Numbered from the stretch's first letter, positions 10,380 to 21,013 are shown. The stretch is DNA of 64,000 nucleotides from Rhynchopus euleeides (GCA_963210315.1 OY723300.1:992001-1056000), one strand, 5' to 3'. Program-made: numbers and translations. The notes: a model not told the origin generated them from the letters alone.

Positions 10380-12071
10380 ATGAGCAAACGGCCGCAGCCA
10401 CTCGGTGCCGCTGTCAACGCGCCACCATCCCCCACAGTCCCTGCTGCAGTCAAGCCTGCTGCATCGCGCCTGCTCTGCGAAGGATGGATGCGGAAAAAAG
10501 GCGCAGGCGTCCTCGATGGGTATAAAAAACGATGGTTCGAGCTCCACGGAAAATACCTACATTATTACAAGGCCCGGGGGACAAAACCAGTTGGCGTCCT
10601 CAATGTCACCGCCGCAAAGCTGAACACCGAGGCGCAGCGTGACTCCACAGCATGCGATGCAGATGACACGAGATGCACATATCTTGCAACCCTGGAGGGG
10701 CCGTACCTCACCCGGAAATACCTCCTTGTGCTCGATGACGGGAAGGAGTGTGCCCGGTGGAGGCGTTGCCTCGGCGATGCAGGCGTCATCTGTTATGACG
10801 GGAGCGCCACGCAGAATTACTCCAGCATCACCGGGGAGGAGCCCCTCCCGCCCACGCCGTCCACCCCTGCCGCTGTAGTCTCCTCCGTGTCGAACTTCCT
10901 GCAGAAGGCCATCGGGATATCCAACGGCCGCATGGCGAGCGAGGGGCCCAGCAACCCCCCCACGCCGAAGATCGACCCCACCGGGTCCCGCTTCGGCACA
11001 GTCACACCCCCGCCGACGCCGGTGCACCGGACTGGCAAGCCGATGATACCTAACAACCTGTCGGATGCTGACTCCTCAGATGGGCCAGCTCTATCCGATG
11101 ACACCCTTGAGTTCGTCCGCCGCCTGGGGAACGGATCCTACGGCAGTGTCGACCTATGCATCCACAGCCCCACAGGCAGGCAGTACGCCGTGAAGTCAAT
11201 CCGGTGCGACGACGAGGGTGCTGGGATGCAGCACGAGTTGGGTGTCCTGCCGCGCCTCCGCCACCCGTTTATCGTCACCCTCCACCACGCCTACATCAGC
11301 GATAAGGGGGGGGAGCCCCTCGTCTGCATGGTGTTGGATTACCTCGGGGGAGGCGATCTCCTGAAGCACCTCAAGAGGGACGGCAGGTTCGACGAGAGGC
11401 GGAGCCGTTTCTATGCGGCGGAGATTGCGAGCGCAGTGGATTTCCTCCATGGGCATGACATAGCGCACCGCGATCTGAAGCCCGACAACTGCGTGCTGGA
11501 TGCAGATGGGCATGTTGTGCTGACTGACTTTGGGCTGGCAAAGGCATTTCCCGACAAGGCGCACAGCAGTGGGACAGGCGGGCTTTATACCTTCTGTGGG
11601 ACCCCGGAGTATCTCGCGCCTGAGCTGCTCACAGGGCAGGGGGCGACGAAGGCGGCGGATTGGTGGAGCTGGGGTGTGATGCTCTATGAGATGCTGACGG
11701 GGGAGCTGCCGTTCCGCAGCGCGCACCCAGGGCAGCTGTACGACCAGATCCTGTCGAAGCCTGCGAATTTTTCAAACCAGCACCTCCCCCCGACAGCGGT
11801 GACGCTGCTGCAGAAGGTGCTGCAGCGCGACAGGGACGCCCGCCTGCAGAGCCACGCGAAGCTCAGCAAGGAGTCATTCTTCATCCCCATCGACTGGAAC
11901 CGGCTCAACGGGCGCGCTCTGGAGCCGCCCCCTTGTGCCTCCCTCTCTGATGACGAAGAGGCTTCCGACCCGCAGTCCCCCGTGGCTGGCGGTGCGCCAA
12001 ACGGCAGGCACAAGGACCCCTTCGGCGACTTCACCTGGCACGATGACACACCCTTGATGAACGGTGGTTAG
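10380..12071 (+). CDS. AGC-family Ser/Thr protein kinase with N-terminal PH domain (Akt/PKB-like layout), 563 aa
   Basis: I start at the first ATG, 10380 (MSKRPQPL). A PH domain spans about residues 32-140 (CEGWMRKKGAG...YKKRWFELHGKYLHYYK, ending in a CARWRRCL helix), so the protein probably binds phosphoinositides or membranes. A Ser/Pro linker follows, then the kinase domain from about 242. It has the glycine loop GNGSYG, the AVK lysine, HRDLKPDN catalytic loop (about 363-370), DFG (about 383-385), activation segment YTFCGTPEYLAPE (phospho-Thr near 404) and APE. The C-tail ends with FGDFTW (residues 548-553), a canonical AGC hydrophobic motif F-x-x-F-[ST]-aromatic. All catalytic residues are present, so an active enzyme is expected, probably PDK1-type activated. 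The PH-kinase order is that of Akt/PKB; one-to-one orthology cannot be judged by eye. Confidence 0.93.
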   Translation: MSKRPQPLGAAVNAPPSPTVPAAVKPAASRLLCEGWMRKKGAGVLDGYKKRWFELHGKYLHYYKARGTKPVGVLNVTAAKLNTEAQRDSTACDADDTRCTYLATLEGPYLTRKYLLVLDDGKECARWRRCLGDAGVICYDGSATQNYSSITGEEPLPPTPSTPAAVVSSVSNFLQKAIGISNGRMASEGPSNPPTPKIDPTGSRFGTVTPPPTPVHRTGKPMIPNNLSDADSSDGPALSDDTLEFVRRLGNGSYGSVDLCIHSPTGRQYAVKSIRCDDEGAGMQHELGVLPRLRHPFIVTLHHAYISDKGGEPLVCMVLDYLGGGDLLKHLKRDGRFDERRSRFYAAEIASAVDFLHGHDIAHRDLKPDNCVLDADGHVVLTDFGLAKAFPDKAHSSGTGGLYTFCGTPEYLAPELLTGQGATKAADWWSWGVMLYEMLTGELPFRSAHPGQLYDQILSKPANFSNQHLPPTAVTLLQKVLQRDRDARLQSHAKLSKESFFIPIDWNRLNGRALEPPPCASLSDDEEASDPQSPVAGGAPNGRHKDPFGDFTWHDDTPLMNGG

Positions 12072-13430
12072 GTTGGATGTACGGCTGTGGGTGTGGGTGT
12101 GGTGTTAGGTTGTGTTTTCGCTTTGCCAGGGGGGGGGGGGAGTGGGAGAGTGGGGGGGGGGTTCAGGTTGATACCGACTTCATGTGTGTGGTGTGTGTGT
12201 CTGTGCTCAACACGGTGGATAGCGCAAGTCTTTTGAGATAGATGGCAGAAGCCTGCAGGGAGGGGGTGGGGGGAGCAGAGCCCCCCCCACGCCCTCCCTC
12301 ACAAAAGGGACAGAAGTGCGTCTCGCTCAACGAAAAAGTAGTTCGGAAGGAATCTGTTGTATTTTTTAAAGAAGTTTGCTGGAAAAAAAGGGGGGGGGGT
12401 GTGGGGTGACCTGCACAATAAAGCTGAAGGGCGGGGATGAAAAGATGGGTATTTTGTTGTGACGTCTTTTATTATAGTTTTCTTCTATTTTTTTTTTTGC
12501 GAGCTGTGCTCGCAACCGCAGGAATAACCCCCCCTGTTCCAAGTGCCCTATCCTTTGCAGAACACCCGCCGTGCGCTCGATAAGAAAATGGCGGAGTGGT
12601 GGCCCGCCAGCAACACGGCTAAGAAAATGGATTCAAAAAATCATTTGGTCCAAGCATCATCACTGTGAGGTCCAGCCTCTGTGGATGGCAGGAGTCTCGA
12701 CAAAGAGGGCGTGGTTCCCAGTGCGAACCACACCTGATATTTGAGACTCCCCGATTTTAACTCCAGCCTTTGGAGGCTGGGCCCCACAGTGGATGTCTCT
12801 TTTGTGTGTGTGTGTTGTGTCAGAGTGAAAGAATTCCTTGCCTCCGCGCCCATTTTTTATTTTGCGAAAACAAAACAAAAGGTGCAATCCCCGGTGGTTT
12901 CCGTAGTGGGTGCAAAACGTCTGTGAGATGACCGCTTTTTCTTGGCAGCAACGTCGACCACATTCCGCCCCGCCCCTACGCCACCTGTGATGTGCGCTTT
13001 GTATTGTGGTGATCACACACCCATACCGATTTTTTTTTGCTCTGGGCGAAACCCAGTGCCATTTTTTTGCCTTTGGTACAACACGCAACCCAACCCTGCT
13101 CGAGGGTTTGAGGTGAGTTGTGAGGCCAGTAAAAAAAGGAGCTGTGTGTCAGCAATGCGCGCGTGTTTCTCTGCATCATTATTTTTTTTGCTTCTCTGCC
13201 TTGTCAGTGCAATACACATTCCGCCGGATTCCCTTTTCATTTTTGCGGAGGCCAATCATGTGATCCTACTCATGGTGGGCACCGGGCACGCTCTTCGTTC
13301 CACACAGCGGCAGCAAATCCATTGCTCTCTGTGTCCCAACCTGTCTCAAGCATGCATGAATAGTTTGATTTTTGGTCCAGAAAATAGTTTGAAAATTTTT
13401 GAAATCTGGGTGCCCAAATTTTTTGCTCCT
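12072..13430. other. 3' flank and intergenic, no gene seen
   Basis: An AATAAA lies at about 12417 after a G-rich 3' flank and could be a polyadenylation signal for the kinase. From 12480 to 13430 the sequence is lower in GC with T-runs and has no supported ORF. Confidence 0.4.
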
Positions 13431-13590
13431 AAGACCGGCGATTTGTAGGGGGACCCTTTCGATTTTTTTTTTGGAGAAGGGTAAATTGAACGTTTTTGGC
13501 CAAATGAAGCCACTGGGGGTATGGAAAAGTCGGTGAAAAAAAATGAGAAAAAATGAGAAAAAATCGGCCGAAATTTGCTGTTTTTCGCTT

Positions 13591-13725
13591 AAAAAAGAGT
13601 GTGGGGAGTTGGGTCCAGTTTAGCAAAGTGAGCTTATTTTTCGAAAATTGAAAAATTGGGGACACCAAAAGTCCCCAAACAAGTCTTCGACTTGGCGCGC
13701 AGAGTGATTTTTTTTTGGTGAAAAA
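13591..13725 (+). repeat. 135-bp direct repeat, copy 1
   Basis: Starts AAAAAAGAGTGTGGGGAG and ends TTTTTTTTGGTGAAAAA; nearly identical to 16405-16539. The intervening 2.7 kb carries other repeated modules, so this looks like a dispersed family rather than terminal repeats of one element. Confidence 0.85.
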
Positions 13726-14840
13726 ATGCCCCAAAAATTGTCGGGTCAAAAGTTGCTGTTGAAGACGGTGCAAGATCTCTGCAGGCTGGGTGGGCGCTAC
13801 GCTGACGGACAACGACAAGCCGGAGGCTGCGACTGTGAAGAATCCAAAGAACGGCCCGGGTCCTCCTCGAGATGGCGGTGCTGGCCCCTGTTCCCACCGG
13901 TGTGACACGGGGCATTCCGGGACGCGATAGCGCTGCTGCACGGATGCCAACGAGGAGGGCCACTCCGAACCCTGAACACCCCGCCAGACCTGCTTGTTAC
14001 ATCACAAACAGCAGACCCAGAGTGGAGTGCCTCGCCCCGGTAAACTCAAACCCTGCCAGATTGACGAGGCCACCACCTCCTGGCACTGCCTGCCCGTGCA
14101 CGACAGGAACGGGTGACCTGCAGGTCGTCGTGAGCAGGACCATGGCAAACCACTCGAACCTGTGTGGGGTACGGCTGCTACCGCAACTCGTCATGTGCGG
14201 TGTGCAGCGGGTGCGGGTGCGCCACGACCGGGTGGTGCGTACTCCTCCAGGAGAAGTGGGCGAGCTCATTCCCGCAAACGCCTGAGTCGGGGATGAACTA
14301 CCTCCTTCAAAAAGCATCGGAGCACATTGGTGGTCGTGGCGTCAGGGAAACCGACCGTCCTGATGAGAATACGGTAAGTGATGAGAGGATGTCGGCGCCG
14401 TTTGCCCACGTCGTCAACTGTGGGGAGAGTCTGTCGGAGGCGAGGCGGGGAGGGCCGCGACACAACACGGGAACCGGGTCGCAATTGAAAAAGGGGGACC
14501 GGTTCGCGTGTGGAGGGGGGGTGCGGGGGGGAGGCCCGGCAGGCCAAAGGACCGATGCGCCACAAACCCGCGACCGACGCACCAGACATGTGTGGGAAGG
14601 GGGGGTGCGGGGGGGAACAGGATCCCAGACAACAGGACAGACCAGCCAGGACCTCAGCTGCACGAGTCTTTGTCACGTGGGCTTGACATCAGGTAAAAGG
14701 CCATTGCTACCAACCTGAGAGCAGATAGTGGCCTGGTCTCGGTGACAGCACACGGAAGACTTGCTCTCAACGCGGCATGCGGGTCACAGAAGTCAGAGCG
14801 TGGAGGCAGGGTGACGCGTCATGAAAGAGGACAAAGAGGT

Positions 14841-14989
14841 GTGGGAGGGAGGAGGCGAGCACAAAAGGGCGTCGGCTACCGCACGCCCTTTGGGCGCAGC
14901 CGACGACCGACCGTACCGGCCCCCGGCCGGGAGGGAGGTGGGAGGTGGGGGGGGGGGGCGGGGGGCGTGGGGGGCGAAGCCCCCCGGAA
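14841..14989 (+). repeat. Direct repeat with GGGGGGCGAAGCCCCCC hairpin, copy 1
   Basis: Shares GAGGCGAGCACAAAAGGGCG and the following GC-rich block with 17866-17992. It ends in a perfect short hairpin with the core GCGAAGC. Internally, AGGGCGTCGGC..GCACGCCCTTTG can also fold back. Confidence 0.8.
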
Positions 14990-15020
14990 AATTTTTTTTT
15001 CGGCCAAAAATTTTTTTTTT

Positions 15021-15162
15021 TCGACATGTCGAAAATCCGGCCACCCTGGGGCAGCAGCCTGGACTGGTGGCCACCCCAACCAAAAAAAATCGAAAAAAAA
15101 TCCGAAAAAAATCCGAAAAATATCGGTGTGGCACCCCAGAGGGCCCGATTTTCGGTTTAGTC
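15021..15162 (+). repeat. 142-bp direct repeat (uninterrupted insertion target), copy 1
   Basis: Begins TCGACATGTCGAAAATCCGG and ends GATTTTCGGTTTAGTC; same length as, and apparently identical to, 21418-21559. It is preceded by CGGCCAAAAATTTTTTTT, so 15001-15050 shows what the locus looks like without the YR element or the LINE insertions. Confidence 0.88.
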
Positions 15163-15597
15163 AGGGGATAAGATAGGTCTGGTTTTCCGGTTTTCAAAAC
15201 CAGGGTTTCCCGGTTCCCGGTTTTCTGGAAAAAAAAAAAAAGGTCGGTCTCATTTTTGGCGGTTTTTTTGTGACTTTGGGACAGTAAAACAGTCAGAAAA
15301 AACGCCATAAAAAACTAGAAAGTGACCCCATCGTGATCCGCACAGAGCTCAAATAGTCCAAAGAAGGCAGAGAAGCGGAGAAGAAAAAATGGACCTAGCG
15401 GGTGGCCCGGTGGGTGGTGATGCCCTCGTCATGCAGGTCTCTTCTGTTTTGAAGGTGCGCACATGGTGGACTCCAGCCACCATGTCTAAGAGGGAGTCTA
15501 AGACTGCAGTCTGTACTGGAGACGGGAGTCTATTGTCCAGCTAATGTACGCTAAGACTCCCGCTAGTTGAGACTCATGGGAGACACACGGTCACGTG

Positions 15598-15644
15598 ACG
15601 GTGTACTCCAGCGGAGGTAGGGTAACTTCCGCTGGAGTTCACCG
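15598..15644. repeat. Imperfect 21-bp inverted repeat (hairpin)
   Basis: ACGGTGTACTCCAGCGGAGGT (15598-15618) pairs with ACTTCCGCTGGAGTTCACCGT (15624-15644) at 19 of 21 positions across a 5-base loop. No gene is adjacent. It could be a decayed transposon tip or a structured transcript. Confidence 0.6.
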
Positions 15645-16404
15645 TGTCGTCTGCCTCTGTGCAGCGTCACTCAGTGCCATCGAATACATGGCGACAGCCC
15701 ACCAAATCGAGACAGATCTGCTTGTCTGGAGGGCTGAGACGAGAACACGAACGACTTTCAAGCAGTCTTGAAGGTCGCCAAGCCTATTGGGGGCAACTAA
15801 CAGATGAGATTTGTTTGTTGCCTGTCGTCACAGCTAGGTGCCCATCTCCTCGATAACGGAATGTGTGCAGAGATCTCGTGGACCCTTTGGCCATTCTGTC
15901 GTGCACCCACTTCACCCACAACGCACACCTGTCGCGAGTGGTCGCTCCCCCGTCCTCCTCCACCCTGAAGGTTGAACCCTCAAGGACCAGTGATCTCCTG
16001 CTGGCCGGGCTGCGATACAGCGAAGCCTTCCTACTTACAAGCGAATCCAGACAGTAGGGAACAGATGTTCACTACCGTGGCCGCCGGCGGCTGGGGCTCC
16101 GCCCCCCTGCGTAAGAAAATTGCACCAGACCGGTTTTTTGACCGAGAGTCCAAACTTTCAAAGCAGCTGCTGCGCCTGCCCCACCAAGCAGCCTCAGTAC
16201 GACAGGACGCGCGCAGGCACCGGGCCCTCTCAGATTCTGGGAGGGTTTGCGCGGGTCGCGCGCGCCGAAGGCGCGCGCGAAAAATTTTCAAAACCAGAAA
16301 AACCGGAAAACGGCGCCAGAAAAAAAGTCTATCTTATGGGGGTCTTCGCTCCATCCGCCAAAAAAAACCAAAAAAAACCGGAAAAACCCCGTGAAAAAGT
16401 CGGA

Positions 16405-16539
16405 AAAAAAGAGTGTGGGGAGTTGGGTCCAGTTTAGCAAAGTGAGCTTATTTTTCGAAAATTGAAAAATTGGGGACACCAAAAGTCCCCAGAAAAATCT
16501 TCGACTTGGCCCGCAGAGTGATTTTTTTTTGGTGAAAAA
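16405..16539 (+). repeat. 135-bp direct repeat, copy 2
   Basis: Second copy of the module at 13591-13725, with a few substitutions (for example CCCCAGAAAAATC for CCCCAAACAAGTC). Confidence 0.85.
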
Positions 16540-17865
16540 CGATTTCAACAGTTGTCCAACAGTTGCTGTACAAGACGGCACACCGTTCTCTGCGCATGGG
16601 CTGCTGCACGTGAATCATTTGGATGTCCGAGGGGCTATCGGAACGAGGAGGGCCACGAGCCTGAACTACCCGCCAGCAGTGATCCCGTGCCAGGGCTGGC
16701 AGGGGGCCGCGGCCCCACCTCCCTTTTTCTGTAATTGTTTGGGAGGGTGGGCCGCCAGGGGTGGCATGGCCCTACCCTCGGCCCTACCTCCCGGGTCAGA
16801 TTTTGGGGCTTTTGGGTTCGGCCTTGTGGCCGAGTTTTCATGCGCCGCAGCGTATGAAAACCCAACGGCATGCTGGGGGCTTGATGGTGTTCATCGAAGC
16901 GCACCTCATCATGCCCCAAGCGAAGGACCATCCCCGCCTGGAATGTGCAACAGCACCAACCGGTGTGGGGACTAGCCTTCGAAGACTTTCAGGATGTTCA
17001 CTACCGTGGCCTCCGGCGGCTGGGGGGCTGGATTCCTGATTTTTGATCCAGCAGGACGACCAAAGGCAGGAACATCCGGTGCCTCTCGAATTGGGTGAAT
17101 GTGTGGCCGTGCATTCGATCCTGTTTGCATCATACCACGGGAAGTCGGGGCGGGGTTGGGCTGCACTTTTGTTCTCGCGAGCTCGGCCACCCTGTGCCCG
17201 ACTTCTTTTATGGTTTGCCCGACCCCCAGCGAGATCACTGGCAGCCAGACCTTGTTCAACATAAACAGCAGACAAGAGAGCAGAATGGAGTGTGGGGCAG
17301 CTGCCGTGCTCCCACACATAAACATCGCAGCTCTCGCGCTGCCTGCACGAAAGGGACGGGTAACCTGCAGGTCACCCACAGCAGCCTACTGCCTACGTTC
17401 TATACAAGATCAGCGCCGACCACACGAAAGGCTGTTCGACCTGCGGCGCAACAACAAGCTCCGGTGGGAACAGAACTGAGCGGCAACAGGATGCAATGCA
17501 GGCCCACATCCGTTGCCCTGCGGCAAGAGCAGTCACATCGATATCGTTGACAGGGCCTGCCCACTGGTGTGTGACGGGGTGACCTACAGATGGTGACCTG
17601 GCCCACGGCAGAACACCTGGGTCGGGGGATGGCTGCGACTGGGCATTACCTAACTCTTCATGATGCAGGACTGCGGACAAATGGTCCAAGAGAGCAAGTA
17701 TGGCTCCCGCTCAGCTCTCACTGAAGTTGAACCAGATGCAAGTGGCGGGAGGAGGAGGGGGTCCCGGGGGAGGACACACCGGCCGGCAACCCACGAGGAC
17801 TGGCCCGTCCCAGTCGACAGAAGAACAAAGCAGGAACACGGACTCACCTGAAACGACATACTGAA

Positions 17866-17992
17866 GTGTGGGAGGAGGAGGCGAGCACAAAAGGGCGTCG
17901 GCTACCGCACGCCCTTTGAGCGCAGCCGACGACGACCGAACCGGCCACCGGCCGGGAGGTGCGTGTGGCGTGGGGGGCGAAGCCCCCCGGAC
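17866..17992 (+). repeat. Direct repeat with GGGGGGCGAAGCCCCCC hairpin, copy 2
   Basis: Copy of 14841-14989 lacking part of its G-rich spacer; it ends in the same GCGAAGC hairpin. Confidence 0.8.
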
Positions 17993-18231
17993 CCCCCTTG
18001 GATGTGCGGGGTTTTTTGGCCTATTTTTGGCCATTTTCCGCTGCATTTGTTTGATTTTGGGTCGGGAAAGGTATGGCCAGGAAGTGGGAAAAATTGAGGA
18101 AAAAGTCGGAAATTTTCAGGTTTGCCCATATAAACCATGGGTCACAGATTCCGATTTTTGGGTCAGACTCCAAGTTTGACACAAGGGAAAATAGGCAAAA
18201 ATTTTCACCTATTTTTGGTCACCTAAGGGGG

Positions 18232-18294
18232 GGGGGGCTTCGCTCCGGGTCACTGACCCAAGCTGACCCAGATTGACCCGGAGCGAAGCCCCCC
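18232..18294. repeat. 21-bp perfect inverted repeat with TGACCCA array in the loop
   Basis: GGGGGGCTTCGCTCCGGGTCA (18232-18252) is the exact complement of 18274-18294. The loop and downstream flank hold several TGACCCA/TTGACCC copies (to about 18360), and a half-copy of the stem recurs at 18354-18372. Confidence 0.8.
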
Positions 18295-18389
18295 ATTTTC
18301 CTAAGGTGAAAAACCCCAGGGTGACCCAAATTGACCCAAGTTGACCCAAATTGACCCGGAGCGAAGACCCCCTATACCCTGGTTTAGTC

Positions 18390-18418
18390 GGCCGAAAAAA
18401 AAATTTTTTTTTTCGGCC
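18390..18418. repeat. Palindromic A/T tract GGCCG-A9-T10-CGGCC
   Basis: Perfect inverted repeat around an A-run/T-run boundary, directly left of the YR element. A near-identical tract is at 21560-21587. Confidence 0.85.
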
Positions 18419-18423
18419 AAAAA

Positions 18424-18818
18424 TAACTATTTATTGTACTGAAATAATCTTCACATTATTTTACGCGGAGGGGGGCCTGCTACATAAAGTAACATTATTT
18501 TACGCGAGCGAAGCGAGCGTAAAATTGAAGTCATGTTGCCGAGCGAAGCGAGGCGACATGTGGAAGTCACCTTAACGAGCGAAGCGAGTTGAGGTGTGAT
18601 TACTTTATGTAGTAGCAGGCCCCCCTCCGCGTAAAATAATGTGAAGATTATTTTTTGTGCAATAGGTTGTTTTATCTCCCTGAAATAATGTTCTCTCATC
18701 AAAATAGCCTAAGTCCCTGCAAGATAAGAAGATTATTTAATCCTCCACCAGCACAACGTTGAAACGTGCAGCGGATTTTTCGAACCCCATAAAGTTAGAT
18801 TATTTGACAGTAAAATAA
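18424..18818 (+). repeat. Left terminal inverted repeat of the YR element, with nested hairpin
   Basis: About 395 bp, complementary to 21014-21413. Within it, about 18443-18492 pairs with about 18599-18652 (ATTATTTTACGCGGAGGGG and its complement). This puts a hairpin inside the terminal repeat, whose ~105-base loop contains three CGAGCGAAGCGAG-type motifs. Confidence 0.85.
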
Positions 18819-19186
18819 TGTGCAGATTTGTTGGACTGCAGGGACCCCAGATCACGCATAGGTTTACAGTGAAGTAATCTAGATTGTTTCGACCTGCCTA
18901 AAGACATTGTTTTATTTTGGCCGACTTTTATTTTAGGTGATTTCCCCTGTGAGGCAATAATGTCGCTTTTCTTTACAGGTTGTACAGAAACTTACGCGGA
19001 GGGCGGTCTACATTATTTTACAGTCAAATAATCTAACTTTATGGGGTTCGAAAAATCTACTGCACGTTTTCAACGTTGTGCTGGTGGAGGATTAAATAAT
19101 CTTCTTATCTTGCAGGGCCGCAGGCTATTTTGATGAGAGAACATTATTTTAGGGAGATAAATTTTTTTTTTCGACATGTCGAAAAT

Positions 19187-19786
19187 CGTGGTCTGTTGTC
19201 GTCTGAGGGCGCGGGCAGGCAAGCGGGCGCGGGCGAGCCGGCCAGGGGCGCGGGGGTCTTCGCAGCGGAGTTCCCAGGGGTCCCAGAGCCAGGGGAGTAG
19301 GGCCGCCAGGGGAGCGAGATAGCCGTAGGTCGGCTCCCCCCCCCCCCCCTACCCCCCTCTTTCCTTTCGCCCCTCCCCCCCCCCCCTCCCGTTCCCCACC
19401 CCCGTGCCCCCTTCCCCTTTCTTCCGGTGAATGCGCCAGCGGAGTCGGTCCACGCCCTCGCTGTCAGTCGCTTTCGCCTCTCCCCCCCTGCCCCCCCCCC
19501 CCCCCCCCTTTACCTCGCCCCCTTTTCCCCTCACCAGCGGGCTGCCCCTTGTGAATGGTAGACTTACCTACAGCCCCTTGTTCATGCCGCCAGCACGGAG
19601 CCCCACGCAGCTCAACCCCGGCCAGTGCGCGGTTTGTTTGCCCTAGAGCTTTGTTGTTCGTGTAGTTCATGTTACAGTGCTAAGAGCCCGTAGAAGCAAA
19701 AGTAGAACCTGCTGCGCTAGCCCCACCAAGCAGCCACAGTACGACAGGACGCGCGCAGGCACCGGGCCCCCTCTCCTAAAAAAAAA
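19187..19786 (+). mobile_element. 5'-truncated copy (600 bp) of the OTU-LINE, with target-site duplication
   Basis: This segment is the near-identical complement of 22216-21620, i.e. the last ~45 codons and the 3' UTR of the full-length LINE at 21620-29079, ending in nine A's. It is bounded by the direct 9-mer GTCGAAAAT at 19178-19186 and 19787-19795. The flanks rejoin to CGACATGTCGAAAATCCGG, exactly the uninterrupted sequence at 15021 and 21418. Together these are the marks of target-primed reverse transcription of a young LINE. Confidence 0.92.
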
Positions 19787-20097
19787 GTCGAAAATCCGGC
19801 CACCCTGGGGCAGCAGCCTGGACTGGTGGCCACCCCAACCAAAAAAAATAGCCTAAGGCCCTGCAAGATAAGAAGATTATTTAATCCTCCACCAGCACAA
19901 CGTTGAAAACGTTCAGTGGATTTTTCGAACCCCATAAAGTTAGATTATTTGACGGTAAAATAATATTGACTCTCCTTCACGCAAGTTCCTTACAAGCTGT
20001 TAAGAAAAGCTGGCATTATTGCGCCACAGGCGAAGTCACCTAAAATAAAAGTAGCGCAAAGTAAAGCAATGTCTTTATGCAGGTCGAAACAATCTAA

Positions 20098-20811
20098 ATT
20101 ACTTTACGGGAGTACCCCCGGGTGCTGCAGCAGCTCAAGGCATATGAGCGCGAGGACGCTGCGCCGAAGCAGTCTGCCAGCTTCACCGAGGAGCAGGTCG
20201 ACGAGTACGCACACCTTGAATCTGGGTGTGCGTACGACTTGGTCCGCAAGGCCCTGTTCGGAGTCATGTACTTCGGCGGGCTGCGCGCGACCGAGGCGAA
20301 GCAGCTGCTCCGTTCGAACGTGCAGTTCCTCCCGTGCGGAAGCGTGCAAATCGGCTACGAGCACGCCAAGCAACGCAACCCCAACATGCGCTCGGCATCG
20401 TTCCTCATTCCACCAGGCGAGTTCGCGCAGACCATGCAGGACTACCTCACCGCAAGGGCAGGCTGTGCGAACCCATCTCTGTAGGTGACGGGGGTCAAGG
20501 GCAACGTGACTTTCAAAGACGTGCCGCTTGGCATTCACCAGCTGTACGGGATGCCCGCACATGCCGCCACCCGCCTCGGCCTCCACGAACCGTTCCGGTA
20601 CACAGGCCACGCGGTCCGCCGGACCACCGCACAGATCCTGGCAGATCACGGGGCAACCTCGTCCGTCATGATGCGGCACATGGGGTGGAGGACAGCAACG
20701 ATGGTGAACACGTATGCGGTGAACTCCAACACTCAGAGGCAGCTGGTCTTCTCCCTGTTGTCGCAGGGAGTGAGCCAGGCACCCCTTCCGGGCTCTGCTG
20801 ATGATGAGTGA
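20098..20811 (+). pseudogene. Tyrosine recombinase (Crypton/DIRS-like) with in-frame stop, N-terminus missing
   Basis: The open frame begins after a TAA at 20095, with no ATG near the start, and reads through to a single in-frame TAG at 20482-20484. It continues in the same frame to TGA at 20809-20811. The catalytic pattern of tyrosine recombinases is intact: first Arg in YFGGLRATEAKQLL, the H-x-x-R box in YTGHAVRRTTAQI, a second His/Trp region MRHMGWRTATM, then the nucleophile Tyr in VNTYAVNS. An enzyme of this kind would cut and rejoin DNA at element ends. The missing N-terminal DNA-binding part and the stop suggest a decayed gene, unless the TAG lies in an intron or is read through. It sits inside the inverted-repeat element, whose left copy is truncated just upstream. 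Confidence 0.8.
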
Positions 20812-21013
20812 GCCTTGCCTGGGTGGAGGTGGGCGGAGGGTTGAGATGATCAATCAGAGTCTGAGAGCAAACAAGGCAAAAGTGCAAGTCAGATTGCGCC
20901 CCTGCCCCCCCCCCCCCCCCCGCTCCCAACCAATTCTACATTCTACTCCTTACCTCCCGCTCCCGCGCTCCCCCGCCCGGTCACAAACACACACACACAC
21001 ACCTAGATCACGC

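Larger units (their letters stand above)
13431..18423. repeat. Mosaic of degenerate direct repeats and palindromic tracts (repeat island)
   Basis: This 5-kb region has no credible gene. It is assembled from modules that recur elsewhere in the window: a GGGGGACCTTTCGATTTT module, a 135-bp module (twice), a 120-150-bp module ending in a GGGGGGCGAAGCCCCCC hairpin (twice), a 142-bp module shared with 21.4 kb, and decayed copies of 'TTCACTACCGTGGCC(T/G)CCGGCGGCTGGGG' (about 16069, 16995, and inverted near 34950-34985). Many T/A homopolymers sit at module borders. Confidence 0.7.

Noticed and set aside
14841..17992. Possible CRISPR-like or integron-like array from repeated hairpin modules
   Set aside because: Repeat lengths and spacings are irregular, there are no uniform spacers or cas genes, and the DNA is eukaryotic.
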